Source: Nephrocerus scutellatus
Lineage: Eukaryota; Arthropoda; Insecta; Diptera; Pipunculidae
Direction of reading: 5' to 3'
Assembly: GCA_947095585.1 (NCBI GenBank)
Contig: OX352762.1
Location: 49,771,540 to 49,835,539, forward strand
DNA length: 64,000 nt
The notes under the pieces: model-generated
What the model was told of the DNA's origin: nothing
The model's input: only the letters and a program-made list of their open reading frames with translations
The model's database searches: none
Shown: positions 45,331 to 56,950 of the stretch, piece after piece
How the letters are laid out: every line of letters begins with the position of its first letter
Numbering within the stretch: the first letter of the stretch is position 1
Made by a program: the position numbers and the translations under genes

Positions 45331-46829
45331 AATTACCTTTTGCTTTCTGATTGTTGGAATTATGTGTAGACCAAAAATATCTGGAGGCAGTGTTGGGTGT
45401 GTCATTCTTCATCTTTTAATGATCCATTTCGTTTCATAAGTTTTTTTTTTTGAAAAACACTTAATTTCGGCAGCATTTTATCCTTAAAATGAGTACCTTA
45501 GAAATACATTAGCGAATAGATTGACATCACCTGAGACAATTGTGCATCTGGACACATTAGTCTACATATCAGACTCATGCATTGTGCCTTTAATATACAC
45601 CGTTGCTAAATGGGCAATTGACGAAGGAATCCGGCACCCTTCATTGCTCAATGGGGTTAGAATTATTTCTCGAGATTCTTTCGTAGCATTCAGATCTTCT
45701 TTCTTTCATAGCAGGCAGATCGGGTAAAAAAGAAGCGTTCAGATTTAGAATAAATACTGGTGGCTGGAATGGAGTATGGCCGGCATTTAACCCTAGGCAG
45801 TTGCGTGCAGAGGTAAACTTACGAGTTTTCTTTGTGGGTCTGAACAGACAGGCATGACTACAACTTTCGTAGGGCTTTTGATTATAAGTTTTTGACAAAG
45901 ATATTCCTAGATGGTTAAGTTTCAAGTAAAATGCGTTAATATTTATAAGATAATCAGATTGGAGGTACTTTTTCCAATAGGATGTTTTTGATATGTCACG
46001 CGTGACTCCTGTCAAACTAAATACATAATTTAATTCAGTATTCATTGACATTTCATCTTGGAAAGACTAACGCCTCAACGACGTTTACAAATCGTACAAT
46101 TGTATTACAAAAATCGACGCTCTTTGAAAAGTGTTCATCGCGCGCTCAGGCCAACACAATCGTCCTACCGATCGCACTATTCGGCATACTATCGGCAAAC
46201 TTGAACATATGGAGATATGATGAAAAATGTGAAAAGGGGTCACCAAATTGAAAACGTTATATCCGAAATTTTGAGCCGGTCACTTGCCGACGAAACATAC
46301 TGTATATGTGTATGTGATATGAAAAAAGTTATTTTTTAAGTCATTTTCATGTTTAACATGAAATTTTTATTAATTTATCTATTTTTTATTTATCTATTTA
46401 TTGTTTTACTTTGTTAATAAATATATAATAAATGTTTTTTCTCTTATGATTTGGTTTTTTTGTTAATTCTTTTTGCTTTTTCTTTTGTTTTGGGATTTTT
46501 TAAAGTGTCCTCTTTTTCATCAGGATAGTTCTGGTCACCCTACGAGTAGATAAATGACATTTGCGGATGTGCATCCAATTTTTTCGATTTTTTTACTGCA
46601 TTTTTATCCGATACGCTGCGTTGCTTTAGCTAAAAAACTGCATTTTTGACAAACATGCAGCATAAACTGCGCAACGGCTGAATTCTTGACCTTAGCCTTG
46701 TATTAATTAGACGTGTGGAAAACAAACATCACAGCTATATACATACAATAAGAATTTTAGAAGTGTCAGCGATTATTTTTCAAATTATGGTAATAAGCAG
46801 AACATAATTTACGAAATTAAAGAGGATAT
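45331..46829. other. AT-rich spacer with dispersed repeat
   Basis: A 136-codon reverse open frame (46051-45641) has no recognisable motifs and is not claimed as a gene. Positions 46561-46690 are the inverted partner of 37970-38090. Confidence 0.4.
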
Positions 46830-47560
46830 GTCTATGAACTTTGTGTTTTGAATGCCTGTGTATCATAGTGATGTGGGAAGACAGAGCTTGGCAGAGCATT
46901 CCACATACGTGTTGTGTTGTACGGCTGAAGAACGAAACCCTGAACTTAACTGTACGTCCAAAGATGGGCTTGAGGGTAAACTGATGAGCATTCAGAGCGA
47001 TACGAGTATTGCGCTTAAATTCAAGGAGAGGTGGAATGCAGCTGTCTATTTCTCTTGAGCACCGCTAGTAGAAGAAGCGATAAAACAGTGACAAACAGGA
47101 AACGTTCCTGCGGTGCTGAAGCGAATCTATTGATTTTCCTACATTTGCGTAACCGATAAGTTTTATCTCGCGGTTTTGTATTCTATCTAGCTGATCAAAG
47201 TGGTTTTAGGCGCACCAGACTAGATATGGCAATTGCGAATAAAAGCCTTGTATATAGTAGCCAGATCAGAGGGAGTGAAATATTTCTTGCACAGGGCTAC
47301 AAAACCTAAACATTTCGCAGCATTTTTGGCGACGGTTAATATGTGGTCATTCCAACGAAACTTGTCGTTAACGCACATACCGAGAATTGCGAGATTTTCA
47401 GTTTCCTCGATGCAAGTGTCATTCATGGATAATGGCATGGGATTTAGGATTCGCTTAGACGACAGCATTGGGTTTTGGAAGCTTTAAATTCTACTCGATT
47501 AATTTCTCCACATTGTATTACGCTGTCTAGGTCAGCATTTAACGTGTTTTTTTTTATATA
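46830..47560 (-). pseudogene. LINE C-terminal fragment (LINE-E)
   Basis: Read on the reverse strand: LNADLDSVIQCGEINRVEF, ENLAILGMCVNDKFRWNDHI and FVALCKKYFTPSDLATIYKA. Then, in a shifted frame, NCHIWSGAPKTTL, SLQHRRNVSCLSLFYR and FFSRTTQHVCGML. This is the region after the RT active site in R1/CR1-like LINEs. The FADD block is outside the fragment. Confidence 0.78.
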
Positions 47561-47944
47561 GAGACTCATTGCTAAGGGAGGACTCCCTGAATGACTTGCG
47601 TCACGACAATAAGTTGGGCTAATCCCTTTATAAAATTCAAAATAAAATAAAAATCGAAGGAATGTGATTACCAATATATATCACATTCCTCACGTTTGTA
47701 GCCGGTATCAATTTATTTTCTCAGAATTCTCTCTGATTCATTGAAAAAGCAATACGAAAAAACGAACACGAAAAACTAAATCGACACGAGTCCAAATGCT
47801 TTCATAAATGAATCATGGTTAGGGAAAACTACAAAAAACCTTGACCAAGAAAATATTACAAAATTTAAAAATAATGTAAGTAATATTGATAAACAATTTA
47901 TTAAAAATAAATATTTCACAATCAATAAATGGCTTTTGAGCACT

Positions 47945-48270
47945 TCATCCTTCATCTTCATTCTTCAGGAAGCTGTTAATGGCTAATTTGAAGGCCTGCA
48001 GATTATAAGAATCGGGAAACACGGGATCGACCAATTGATTCCACATCGAAGAGACTTTCGGAAAGAAGGTGGATTTAAAGTGTTGGGTTCTACATGAAAA
48101 AGGGTTTAAGGCAAATCTATGTTTATTGGACCATAAACGAGTGTTTACGTTACTGACAAAAGCACCTGTTGTTGTTTTAGTTCCACATGAGAAGTGGAAG
48201 GACGTTCCTAAAACTTATATGAGAAGCTGAGAGTGCTGTCGTCGGCGAAAGAGTGAATTGGATTAGAAGT
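47945..48270 (-). pseudogene. LINE-D RT active site fused to C-terminus
   Basis: SNPIHSFADDSTLSASHI carries an intact FADD (48238-48249). A few codons later the frame changes to the far C-terminal end (NKHRFALNPFSCRTQHFK, MWNQLVDPVFPDSYNLQAFK, stop at 47945-47947). The roughly 200 residues that should separate them are absent, so a deletion joins active site to tail. Confidence 0.75.
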
Positions 48271-48289
48271 CACAGATAAGAGATAAAAA

Positions 48290-49335
48290 TAAAAATTAAA
48301 AATTTTTATGTCAATACATATGTGTGCAAAGTTTGAACCGGGTTAATTAGAAAAAAAAATAATAATAGAGCCCCTTTACTTCAACATTTTTACAAAACCT
48401 GTTGTCACCGGAGATACAGATGTGTAAAAAATTTGTATGGTAGCCCCCAACCTTTGGACCCGATTAATTTAAATAGTAAGTGATGTCATCGGAGATACAC
48501 ATGTGTTGAAAATTTGAAGAAAATCGGGCTAATTTTTAAAATATCTATATGGGTCTCAAGGCCCTCAGGACCCGGTCACTCCAAAAATTGTACAAAAATT
48601 TTTGTTACATGTGTTTAAAATTTGAAGAAATCGTGCTAATTTTTAACATTTTATTATTATGGGGACCCCCTGGGCCCTCAGGGCCCGTTCACTCCAAAAA
48701 TTTTACAAAAAGTTTTGTCCATCAAAGCTACACATCTGTATAAAATATAAAGAAAATCTGGTTAATATTTTCACAAAATTCTTACAAAAATTATTGTCCA
48801 TCGGAGATACACATGTATATAAAATTTAAAGAAAATCGGTCTAATTTTTTTAAAAAATTTGAATGATACACACGCATTTAAATTTTGAAGAAAATCAGAT
48901 TAATTTTTTTAAAAAATTTGTATGGGGCCTCACGACCCCGAAAACCGGTCTGTAAATTGTTTACAAAAAGTGTTGTCCATCGGAGATACACATGCATATA
49001 AAATTTGAAGAAAGCCGGGTTAATTTGTTTTGAAAAATTTGTATTGGACCCCACGACCCCGGGATCTCCAAAATGTTTTCAAAAAGTGTTGTCACACATG
49101 TATATAAAATTTGAAGAAAATCGGGTTAATTTTATAAAATATTTATATAGGAGCCCCGACCCCAAGGCCCGAGGGGAGGCAAATTTTAATAGAAAGTGTT
49201 GTCATCGCATATATGCATATGTGCAAAATTTCGATAAAATCGGACTTAGGGAAGTGGGTTAAAAATTGATCGCAAGATTCCACGACAAACAAACAAACAC
49301 ACGAGTATGCGAAGTTAATATAGAGAATTTAAAAA
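48290..49335 (-). mobile_element. Array element copy e
   Basis: Reverse orientation; the head, as TATAGAGAATTTAAAA, is at 49320-49335. It contains about seven units with GATACACATGTGTA-type cores and the conserved GGAAGTGGGTTAAAAATTGA block near the head. The tail side merges into LINE-D. Confidence 0.75.
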
Positions 49336-49369
49336 TGAGAAAGACAGTCGGGGACTAAAAGTTTTTACT

Positions 49370-50440
49370 ACCTATGGGACATTGTAGTATTTTTTTGCCT
49401 CAATTTTTGGTCGTAGGCGAATTCGAGTCGCCGAAGATAGGGATTGCAATCATTTCTGGCTCCTTTAAAATTTGTTCTGTTTTCTTTAGTAGGGATTGTT
49501 TTGTAAAACCGAAAGCATACCTCTCTAATTTTAGAAGCCTCATTACAGCTCGAGTCATACCATCAATCTTCCTTTGGTTTAACAGACTTATGCCTGGAAG
49601 GGATAAAGTCTCTCATACCAATACGGATGATGTTTGTGATTGCATCAGCGGCGGCATCCACGTTGCTGTCACGAAGCAATAGCGACCAGTTAATTCTCCC
49701 AAAGAAGTTGTTAAGGCCGTCCCAATTGGCTTTCTCGTATTGCCATACTATTTTTTGGTAGTTTTTTCTATAACTACGTGGTTTATTAACGAGAAATTAG
49801 CTGATACTACACAATGGTCTGACGAGCCTAGAGGCGATAATACATTGACGGAGTATTTATCAGGACGAGAGGTAAGAAACAAGTCAAGGGTGTTTGCGGA
49901 ATGATTTGCAATGTCAGGTATTCGTGTAGGCTCATTTACAAGTTGAGTAAGGTGTTTAAACTCAGCGAATAACTCAACACACCTTCCTTCTGGTGTTATC
50001 TGGCCAGAATGGCGAAGCCACCCAGAATTGTGTATGTACATTGAAATCGCCCGCAATAACGATTTAATTTTTACGATGTATTGTTACAATTCTCAAGATT
50101 GAATCAGACAGTGCATCAAACTCGCGCTGAGTTGAAAAACTGTCTAAGTGGGGGCTCCTGTAAAAGAAACAGTAGTACATGCTGCGCTCCTGTACCTTTA
50201 CTTTGAGCCAAAATTGAATTCCGGATTTGAACTTTGGCTAAATTGGGGAAAAAAACGCAACATCATTCCGGACTTAGGTTGCGAGTCCGCGTCGAGGGAA
50301 AAATAATGGCACCAAGTTATAACCAGGCAGATTAAATTCCGATGCATCAGAATTATCAAATACCTGAATTTCACTTAGTGCCAGAAATGCTGGCCTGTCG
50401 AAAATGTACATAATTAAACACAGCGAAAGAATTCGTTTTC
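49370..50440 (-). pseudogene. LINE-D endonuclease and linker
   Basis: Reverse reading begins LALSEIQVFDNSDASEFNLP (endonuclease Glu box region), continues through stops, then HNSGWLRHSGQITPEGRC, LTQLVNEPTRIPD, NTLDLFLTSRPDKY and PLGSSDHCVV (catalytic SDH). The linker ANWDGLNNFFGRINWSLL and RDFIPSRHKSVKPK precedes the RT in such elements. The block upstream of HNSGW has lost its GDFN. Confidence 0.83.
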
Positions 50441-51430
50441 AGCCCACGTATCGATATGTGGATATCCACTCTAAAATCACACATAACTCCAAAAAGCAAA
50501 CACACAAAACACAACTAACCGCTACTTTTAACCGAAATGAGAGAAGTTGATGTCTCAAAACGAATTATTGACGCAAATTGTCGCCTTCACGACAAAATGA
50601 GTTAAATCTACAGAAGAAAAAAACACTCACAATCCTTTATTCTAATTACTAAAGAATTAGATCATCAAACTGCCGCATGCAAAACATACGACACTTATGT
50701 TTTACCAAGTTTTTTAGCTGCGCTGTTGATGATTGGGTACAGGGAAACCACACACTGCACTTTGCACTTGTTGACCGAGTGACCGCGCGAGCCGTTGTTA
50801 AAACAATAGCACTTTTTTTGTGCGCAAGTTATCGTCAACGCGCGTGCTGGTGTGCGACCGTGCACCACGGCGATTGGGAAACAACTTATTGGGAGACAAG
50901 TTGTGAAAGTGTCATCGTCGAGTGCTGCTAGCCGCAGTGTTTTAGAAGAAAGTCATTTTAACATTTACAAAATTGTTTTAAGTTAAAAAAACAGTCAATA
51001 AAAATTTTTCTTGAAAATTCTCTAATCAGCGATACACATGTGTACAGTTTGAATATCTTCATCCAATGGTTGTTCAGTTCTTCCAAACGAAATTCAGGAA
51101 TTGGCTATAGGGGTCCATAGCTACCTGAAGACTAAACGTCAAAATTAAATGACTGTTTTTCAGGAATATTTCCAAAAAAAAGCAAAATAAAATTAAAAGA
51201 CTATTCTCTACATGCTGGTTATCTTTTGGCTCGGTTGTTAAGTGCCTATTAAAAACTGGACATCATTAACACATTTTCTCCTTATATGTTCAACAGAAGA
51301 AAAATGTACGTTTCATAAAACTATATTGAAAAATCTTAAGAGATCATAAAGACAGATTCTACGCAACGGTTTTATATAAAACTGTCAACGGAAATCATTC
51401 GAAAGGTTAATTTGTCCGACCTTTTTATAA
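50441..51430. other. Spacer, possible LINE-D 5' UTR
   Basis: A GC-richer block at 50740-50935 differs from the AT-rich surroundings and could be a LINE 5' UTR. A short piece of array-element tail (ATTCTCTAATCAGCGATACA) lies at 51017-51036. No gene. Confidence 0.4.
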
Positions 51431-51439
51431 ATTTATTCA

Positions 51440-51963
51440 AGACATTTCTAGTATTTTACCTGATTTAAATATATATTTGAAATTTGAAATGTAACCGCCT
51501 GTCAATTTGAATCAATATGTACTGGTGAAAAATGTGGTCAAACCGGTTTGTGCGGTTTTTGTAAAAGAACATGATTGAACATGTAGTCTATTTATAGAAG
51601 ATGACTTATAAGTATCGTTAGTTATAAATAAGGCAAAAAGGCTACAATTTTCTGGTCTTTTCTCGATATTTCTGTCTATAAGAATGGAAGTTTCTGGTAG
51701 CTTTTCAATGAATATAAAAGGTGGCGTTCGCTGCAGAGAAATTATTAGTTGGTTGGAATTTAACCAGTGCAGTTGTAAAAGTTCTTGTAAAATAATACTG
51801 CTAACAACACATGTATTATAAGTGTTTTTGTGTGCATCTAAAAGTAATCACCAGTAAAAATTGTGAACTTGTATTTTTTTTACTGTTTCTTAATTAAAGT
51901 TGTTATTTGTAAATTAATAAACTTGTGTTGTGTTTTATTTGCAAAATCTTTTACGAACTCGAA
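51440..51963 (+). repeat. Gypsy-2 5' LTR (both ends eroded)
   Basis: It aligns with 56290-56757 from TGTAACCGCCTGTCA onward. The left boundary is uncertain. Confidence 0.8.
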
Positions 51964-52140
51964 CAATTGGTATCAAAAGTGGGATTTTGCAAATCGGAAG
52001 ACAGTAAAATTTTGCAAATTGTGAAACAATAAAATTTTGCAAATCGTTGAACAATAAAAAAAAAATTATTAATGATTTTCCAATCATTGAGACAGTAAAT
52101 AAAGTGAAATTTTACAAACCGATAAACAGTACATAATAAA

Positions 52141-53526
52141 ATGGAAAGTGCCGTCTATATCTATCCTATAGTTCCCATAGTTCCCAAGAGCTTAAAGAAG
52201 AGCTTGGAACGCGAGTTCTAAGCACTGCCGGAAATAAGCAGGAGTTATTACTCCAATTTCAGCAAGTCGTTAAAGGGGAAAAGCAGCAAGCTGGTGAAGT
52301 GTTTTCAATTGAGACGGGCGGCTTAAATTGGCTACTTCGGAAGATAAGGAAGCACCAAACATGGAAGCGATGTTTAATGCTCTAATGCAGCAAATGAAGC
52401 AGCAAAGTGAACAATTGCAACAACAGAATCAAGAGATTAAAAAAGAGTTGATTAAACAAAAGCAACAACAGAGTCAGGAGAATAAACAAATCAATTTAGA
52501 ATTGAGCTCCAAACTAAACGAGAAGTTGGACCAGCAGAAGCAAGAATTGAATTTTCAAATTAGCGAGAAGTTAGAACAGCAGAGCCAAAAGCTAAATCGA
52601 CAAAATCAACAGCAGAGCCAAGAACTGAAACAGGAATTGAACTCCAGACTTGATTAGCAAAATCAATTGCTGGATGTTATTCAAGAAAAGCTAAGAGATG
52701 AGATGAATGAAATTCAAGCAACAATTCAAGAGAAAGTGAAGCCACCTGAGTTTGATGGCGACACAGCTTTTGAAAATTTCAAAGTCCAGATTGCAGCTAC
52801 TGTACAACACAATGGATGGGGCGCTGAAGAACAACTAAATTCTCTAATCCTGACGTTGAGGGGCAAGGCGGCTGATGTATTGCAAATGATTCCAAATGCC
52901 GAGATGAGTTCCGGAAGAATCTTGAAAGAGTTGGACTTATGGACAGTCTCACACACAGGAGCTAAGCAAAACTCAGCTCCAGATGAAGAAACAACAGTGA
53001 GGAGAACGACTTCAAGAATTAGAGCGGGAAATAACTAAGCTCGCACGTCAAGCGAGTTCCGGCTGGTATCTTGGACGGTTTGGCAGTGGATGCGTTCATC
53101 ACTGCTATTCGAGATGAACGGTTGAAGCTTCATTTGAGGACAACAGCCAGAGGAAAGTCAATGAATGAAGTGTTGGGATCCGCTTTGGAATACGAAGCAG
53201 CTAGAACCAGTTTGTCTACTGAATTGGTTAGAATGCGCAAGCTGGAAACAGAGGACATCACACAAATAAAGGCAATAGTTTAAGAGGAATTCCGAAATCA
53301 AAAACTGGAAGCCCTCACGACGGAAATCCAAAATCTAGTTCCCGTCCAAAACGCTTTAGATGTCAGAAACCTTGACATTTTATCCGCGACTGCAAAGAAC
53401 CAAGACCGATACAAACAGCCTGTGAATCGTGTTAAGAGTCCTGAAAATTTACGGCAGATAGGCGCATCACAAATGAATGAGGTGCAGCCGCCAGCTTACC
53501 TCGTAGCTGCAGATCAGGAAAACTAA
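52141..53526 (+). pseudogene. Gypsy-2 gag with SAP-like domain and coiled coil
   Basis: After ATG 52141, a SAP-like motif (ELKEELGTRVLSTAGNKQEL) occurs at 52190-52250. A Gln/Glu/Lys-rich coiled coil follows (52328-52654) and ends in a stop TAG. The gag core contains KPPEFDGDTAFENFK, AEEQLNSLILTLRGKA and LRTTARGKSMNEVL. One remaining zinc knuckle reads FRCQKP, then stop, then HFIRDC (about 53360-53395). Four breaks in all. Confidence 0.85.
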
Positions 53527-53540
53527 GTTACACCAGGTTT

Positions 53541-54407
53541 ATGGGGCGTAAGATGGTGAAGAGGGGAGAGAGCCCCAAGGTCACAGTGCACATTGCCAAA
53601 ATTGAAAAGGACAGCAACAGCTTGGTTGTTAGTGGTGTGTTAGAAGGAAAACCGTGTACGTTTACCTTGGATACAGGAGCTTCCAGATCAGTTGTAAATC
53701 CCAAAGTGGTGTCCAAAGGTCAAGTGGAAAAAGTATTTCGCTATAATTTGGGGACAGCGACAGGTGAAGCCGCAGCAATTAAAGGAGAGTGCTCCTGTAG
53801 TGACATGTTTGGAGGAATACGGTTTGTTTTTGCCAGCATTACAGATGAATGCATATTGGGCTTGGATTTCATGACAGAGCACGAGATGTCCCTTGATCTG
53901 AAGAAACACGTGTTAAAATGGCGTAATGTGGACGTACCACTGCAAATTAACGACAACCAGACTGGCGAGCTAAGCATCATTACTGAAGAGAAAGTGGAGA
54001 TACCACCGATGTGCGAGAAAATCATCTATGGCAAGGTGAACGGTGATTTTTGGGTCAGAAGAGTAGCAATAGTGGAGCCAACCAATTTCAACAAGAACGG
54101 ACTATTATGCGGAAGAACTCTAGTAAATTTCCAGTCAAAGATACCAGTGAGAATAATGAACGTTAGCCCATCACCGAAGGTAATAAGAGAAGGAACAGTC
54201 ATTGGCAAGACACGGGGAGTAAGCTGCATTGCAAACTGTCAGCCTGTAAAGGTGAAGAATACGCCACTAGATCTGGAAAGGAAGCAGATAATTCGTTCAC
54301 TATGTAAACATTTTCCAGCAGCACAGCGACAAGCAGGCGAAAAGGCGCTAGGTAATTTGCCGAAGTTTTTGCTGTCAGCTACAACGACATGGGTAAAACC
54401 AATATAG
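53541..54407 (+). pseudogene. Gypsy-2 aspartic protease
   Basis: This open segment of 288 codons contains CTFTLDTGASRSVV, with the catalytic D-T-G at 53670-53678, and ILGLDFMTEHEMSLD, the flap-to-C-terminal ILG box. It is the longest continuous frame of Gypsy-2. It ends at an in-frame TAG before the RT start. Confidence 0.88.
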
Positions 54408-54419
54408 TGCGACATCGAA

Positions 54420-55740
54420 TCGATACAGGAAATGCTTTTCCAATTCGACAGGCGCCAAGACGATTACCACTTGCTAAGCAACATGAGGGAGAAACACTGG
54501 TCAAGAAGATGGAATCATAGAAAAGCCCATGGAGTTCACCTGTGGTACTTGTCCAAAAGAAAGATAGTTCAACGAGATTTTGTGTGGACTATCGGAAACT
54601 GAACGATGTCACCAAGGACAGTTATCCATTACCGCGTATTGATGACACATTGGTCACCTTATCCGGAGCCAGAATCTTCAGTACATTGGATCTGAAAAGC
54701 GGATACTGGCAGGTAGCAATTCATAACAACGACAAGGAGAAGACAGCATTTACTGCGTGAAACGGCTTAGATCAATTTTCTGTCATGCCCTTTGGTCTAT
54801 GCAATGCTCTTGCTACGTTCGAGCGATTGATGAAACATGTTTTGCGAGGCTTTAGCTAGAAGACATGTCTAGTTTATTGGGTGACATCATTGTTTTTGGT
54901 CGTACATTTACTGAGCACGTGAATAATCTTCGACCAGTTCTGGAAATCATAAAAGCAGCAGAATTAAAGTTGAGTCCGCTGAAATGTAGCCTTTTCAAAA
55001 ATGAAGTGAATTATTTGGGTCACATTGTATCCAGTCAAGGAGTGGGCACGGATCCCAAGAAGTTGGAAGCTGTTAACGAATGGCCGGTACCAAAGAATTT
55101 ACATGAGCTGCCAAGTTTTCTGGGGCTATGCTCCTACTATCGACGGTTTGTGCCTAACTTTTCAGATGTTGCACGAAGCCTTCATCGCCTTACTGAGAAG
55201 AACCAAAAGTTCCAAATCATTCGAATTGCTGAAGGGAAAACTGTGTAGCTCTCCAATTATGGCATATCCACAGGCAGGAGAACTCGTCATGCTGGACACT
55301 GACGCGAGCAATGCGGGAATAGGAGCGGTTCTATCGCGTGTAATAGCGTACTACAGCCGTTCGCTTTCTAAGCCCGAGAAGAACTACTGCGTGACGCGAA
55401 GGGAATTGCTAGCTGTTATGGATAGCGTCAAACACTTCCACAAGTACCTATATGGTCAATAATTTCTTCTTCGAATTGACCATGCAACACTCAAGTGGTA
55501 AATGCAGTTCAGGGAACCAGAAGGTCAAGTGGCCAAATGGATCGAACCACTCCAGGCATATTCATTCAGAACAGAGCATCGAAAAGGAATGCTGCACAAT
55601 AATGCCGACGGGTTATCCAGAAGACCTTTTGCACCCAAATGTAAACACTGTACAAGGCAAGAAAATAAGAAGTGATCTGAAGTAGTTGCACAAATAAGAC
55701 TAGAAGTCGAAGATCGCTGGACAAAAGTGCAGCTAAGGGA
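54420..55740 (+). pseudogene. Gypsy-2 reverse transcriptase and RNase H
   Basis: RT boxes: [35 protein letters not shown] (first Asp) and FSVMPFGLCNALATFERLM. The catalytic box then reads LLGDIIVFG (54874-54900) instead of YLDDIIVFG. NYLGHIVSSQGV and SFLGLCSYYRRFVPNFS follow. A 20-bp deletion near 55214 shifts the frame into RNase H (VMLDTDASNAGIGAVL, CVTRRELLAV, ADGLSRRPF). Several stops. Confidence 0.9.
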
Positions 55741-56198
55741 GGAACAAGTGCGCGATGATTCGATTGCTCCAATATTTCAATGGATGGAGCAAGGTTAAAT
55801 ACCGGAGTGGCATGATTGCAACAGCAAGTCCTATAGTAAAAAGGTACTGGGATCAATGGCAGTCATTTAGATTGGAAGATGGACTACTGGTCAGGCAATG
55901 GGAATCGGCTGATGGTCAAAGCACAAAATCACAGAATGTTCTACCAACAAACCGGATCAAAGAATTTCTGCAAGAATTCTATAGTGGGACATCAGGAGCT
56001 CATTTGTGGGTTAATAACACGCTAGATAAAGTAAGGAATCGCTTCTATTGGCTAAATTGTATAATTGGATAAGGAGGATTAATGATGTAGTATATCGGAT
56101 CCAACAAAGCCCCATATGTAAAATGAAAGTTGTTCAACGTACAACGTCAGAAGGAGTACTGAATCTGTTCGGGACGAACAGAATTAAGTTTGGGGTAA
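55741..56198 (+). pseudogene. Gypsy-2 integrase with core deleted
   Basis: The N-terminal part reads IKEFLQEFYSGTSGAHLWVN and RNRFYW (zinc-region start). After the TAA near 56070 the sequence is already at the C-terminal RINDVVYRIQQSPICKMKVV. The HHCC pair and the whole DDE core (about 250 residues in relatives) are missing. Confidence 0.85.
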
Positions 56199-56768
56199 TG
56201 CTACGAAAAGTAGTTAGTAGCGCAGTAGGTTCGAATCCTCGATAAATCGCAATGTTCCAAAAATAAGTACAAAAATTAGAACTAAAACATAGCATACGAC
56301 ATATTACATTATTTAAAATTTTAAATGTAACCGCCTGTCAGTTTGAATCACTATGTGCTGGTGAAAAATGTAGTCAAACCGGTTTTGCGGTTTTTGTAAA
56401 AGAACATGATTACATGTTCAATCAAGTATTGTTAGTTGTAAATAAGGGAATAAGGCTAGAATTTTATGGTCTTTTCTCGATATTTATGTGTATATATAAC
56501 ACTAGATGTTTCTGGAAGTTTTCCAATGATTATAAAAGTTAGTTGGAATTTAACCAGTGAAGTTGTAAAAGTTTATGTAAAGTATTACTGCTATCACCTT
56601 AGAGAATTATTGTAAAGTACTTTTGTGTGCATCTAAAAGTAATCACCAGTATAAATTGTGAACTTGTATTTTTTTTACTGTTTCTTAATTCAAGTTGTTA
56701 TGTTTATTAATAAACTTGTGTTTTGTTTTGTTTGCAAAATCCTTTACGACCTCGAAAGCCTGAATTTC
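56199..56768 (+). repeat. Gypsy-2 3' LTR
   Basis: It starts TGCTACGAAAAGTAG and ends GCCTGAATTTC, where the solo LTR continues GTAACA. Confidence 0.88.
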
Positions 56769-56950
56769 TCTGATTTCATGCTAACACTTAGTTTACCACA
56801 TTGCAGTGCATCTGTTGAGCGAGTTTTTTCTCGTTTAATTAGGCTTCTCGCGACCATTTGTGTTGTGCATGTATATTTTTGGACACAAATGGCAGGGACC
56901 TACAATTTAAGGCCAGATCCGAGCAGTGAATTGAGAAGCTTTCCGTGACA
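56766..56950 (+). pseudogene. hAT transposase C-terminal (dimerisation) fragment
   Basis: FMLTLSLPHCSASVERVFSR is the conserved hAT C-terminal dimerisation motif (LSLPHSSAxxERVFS). It starts directly at the end of the 3' LTR and loses recognisable sequence after about 28 residues, though the frame stays open to 56946. No N-terminal half was found left of Gypsy-2. Confidence 0.8.

Larger units (their letters stand above)
47561..50440 (-). mobile_element. LINE-D, reverse, split by array element e
   Basis: The endonuclease half lies at 50440-49370 and the RT active site plus C-terminus at 48270-47945, with a 3' UTR to about 47620. An array element (48290-49335) sits between them. Most of the RT is missing. 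Confidence 0.7.
51440..56768 (+). mobile_element. Gypsy-2: Ty3/Gypsy element with SAP-type gag
   Basis: The element has two LTRs, gag, protease, RT, RNase H and remnants of integrase. The 3' LTR starts TGCTACGAAAAGTAG (56199) and lacks its final GTAACA. The 5' LTR lacks both its first part and the last 18 bases. A primer site TGGTATCAAAAGTGGGAT (51968-51985) closely resembles the complement of a tRNA-Leu 3' end. The same family provides the solo LTR at 14974 and the fragment at 58 kb. Confidence 0.9.

Noticed and set aside
45641..46051. 136-codon reverse open frame
   Set aside because: No motif, domain or neighbouring element supports it. It could be chance in a low-stop stretch.
56225..56247. 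GGTTCGAATCC, a tRNA T-arm-like motif, at the start of the Gypsy-2 3' LTR
   Set aside because: The flanking bases do not form the T stem beyond three pairs, no acceptor, D or anticodon arms fit, and the solo LTR lacks the motif.
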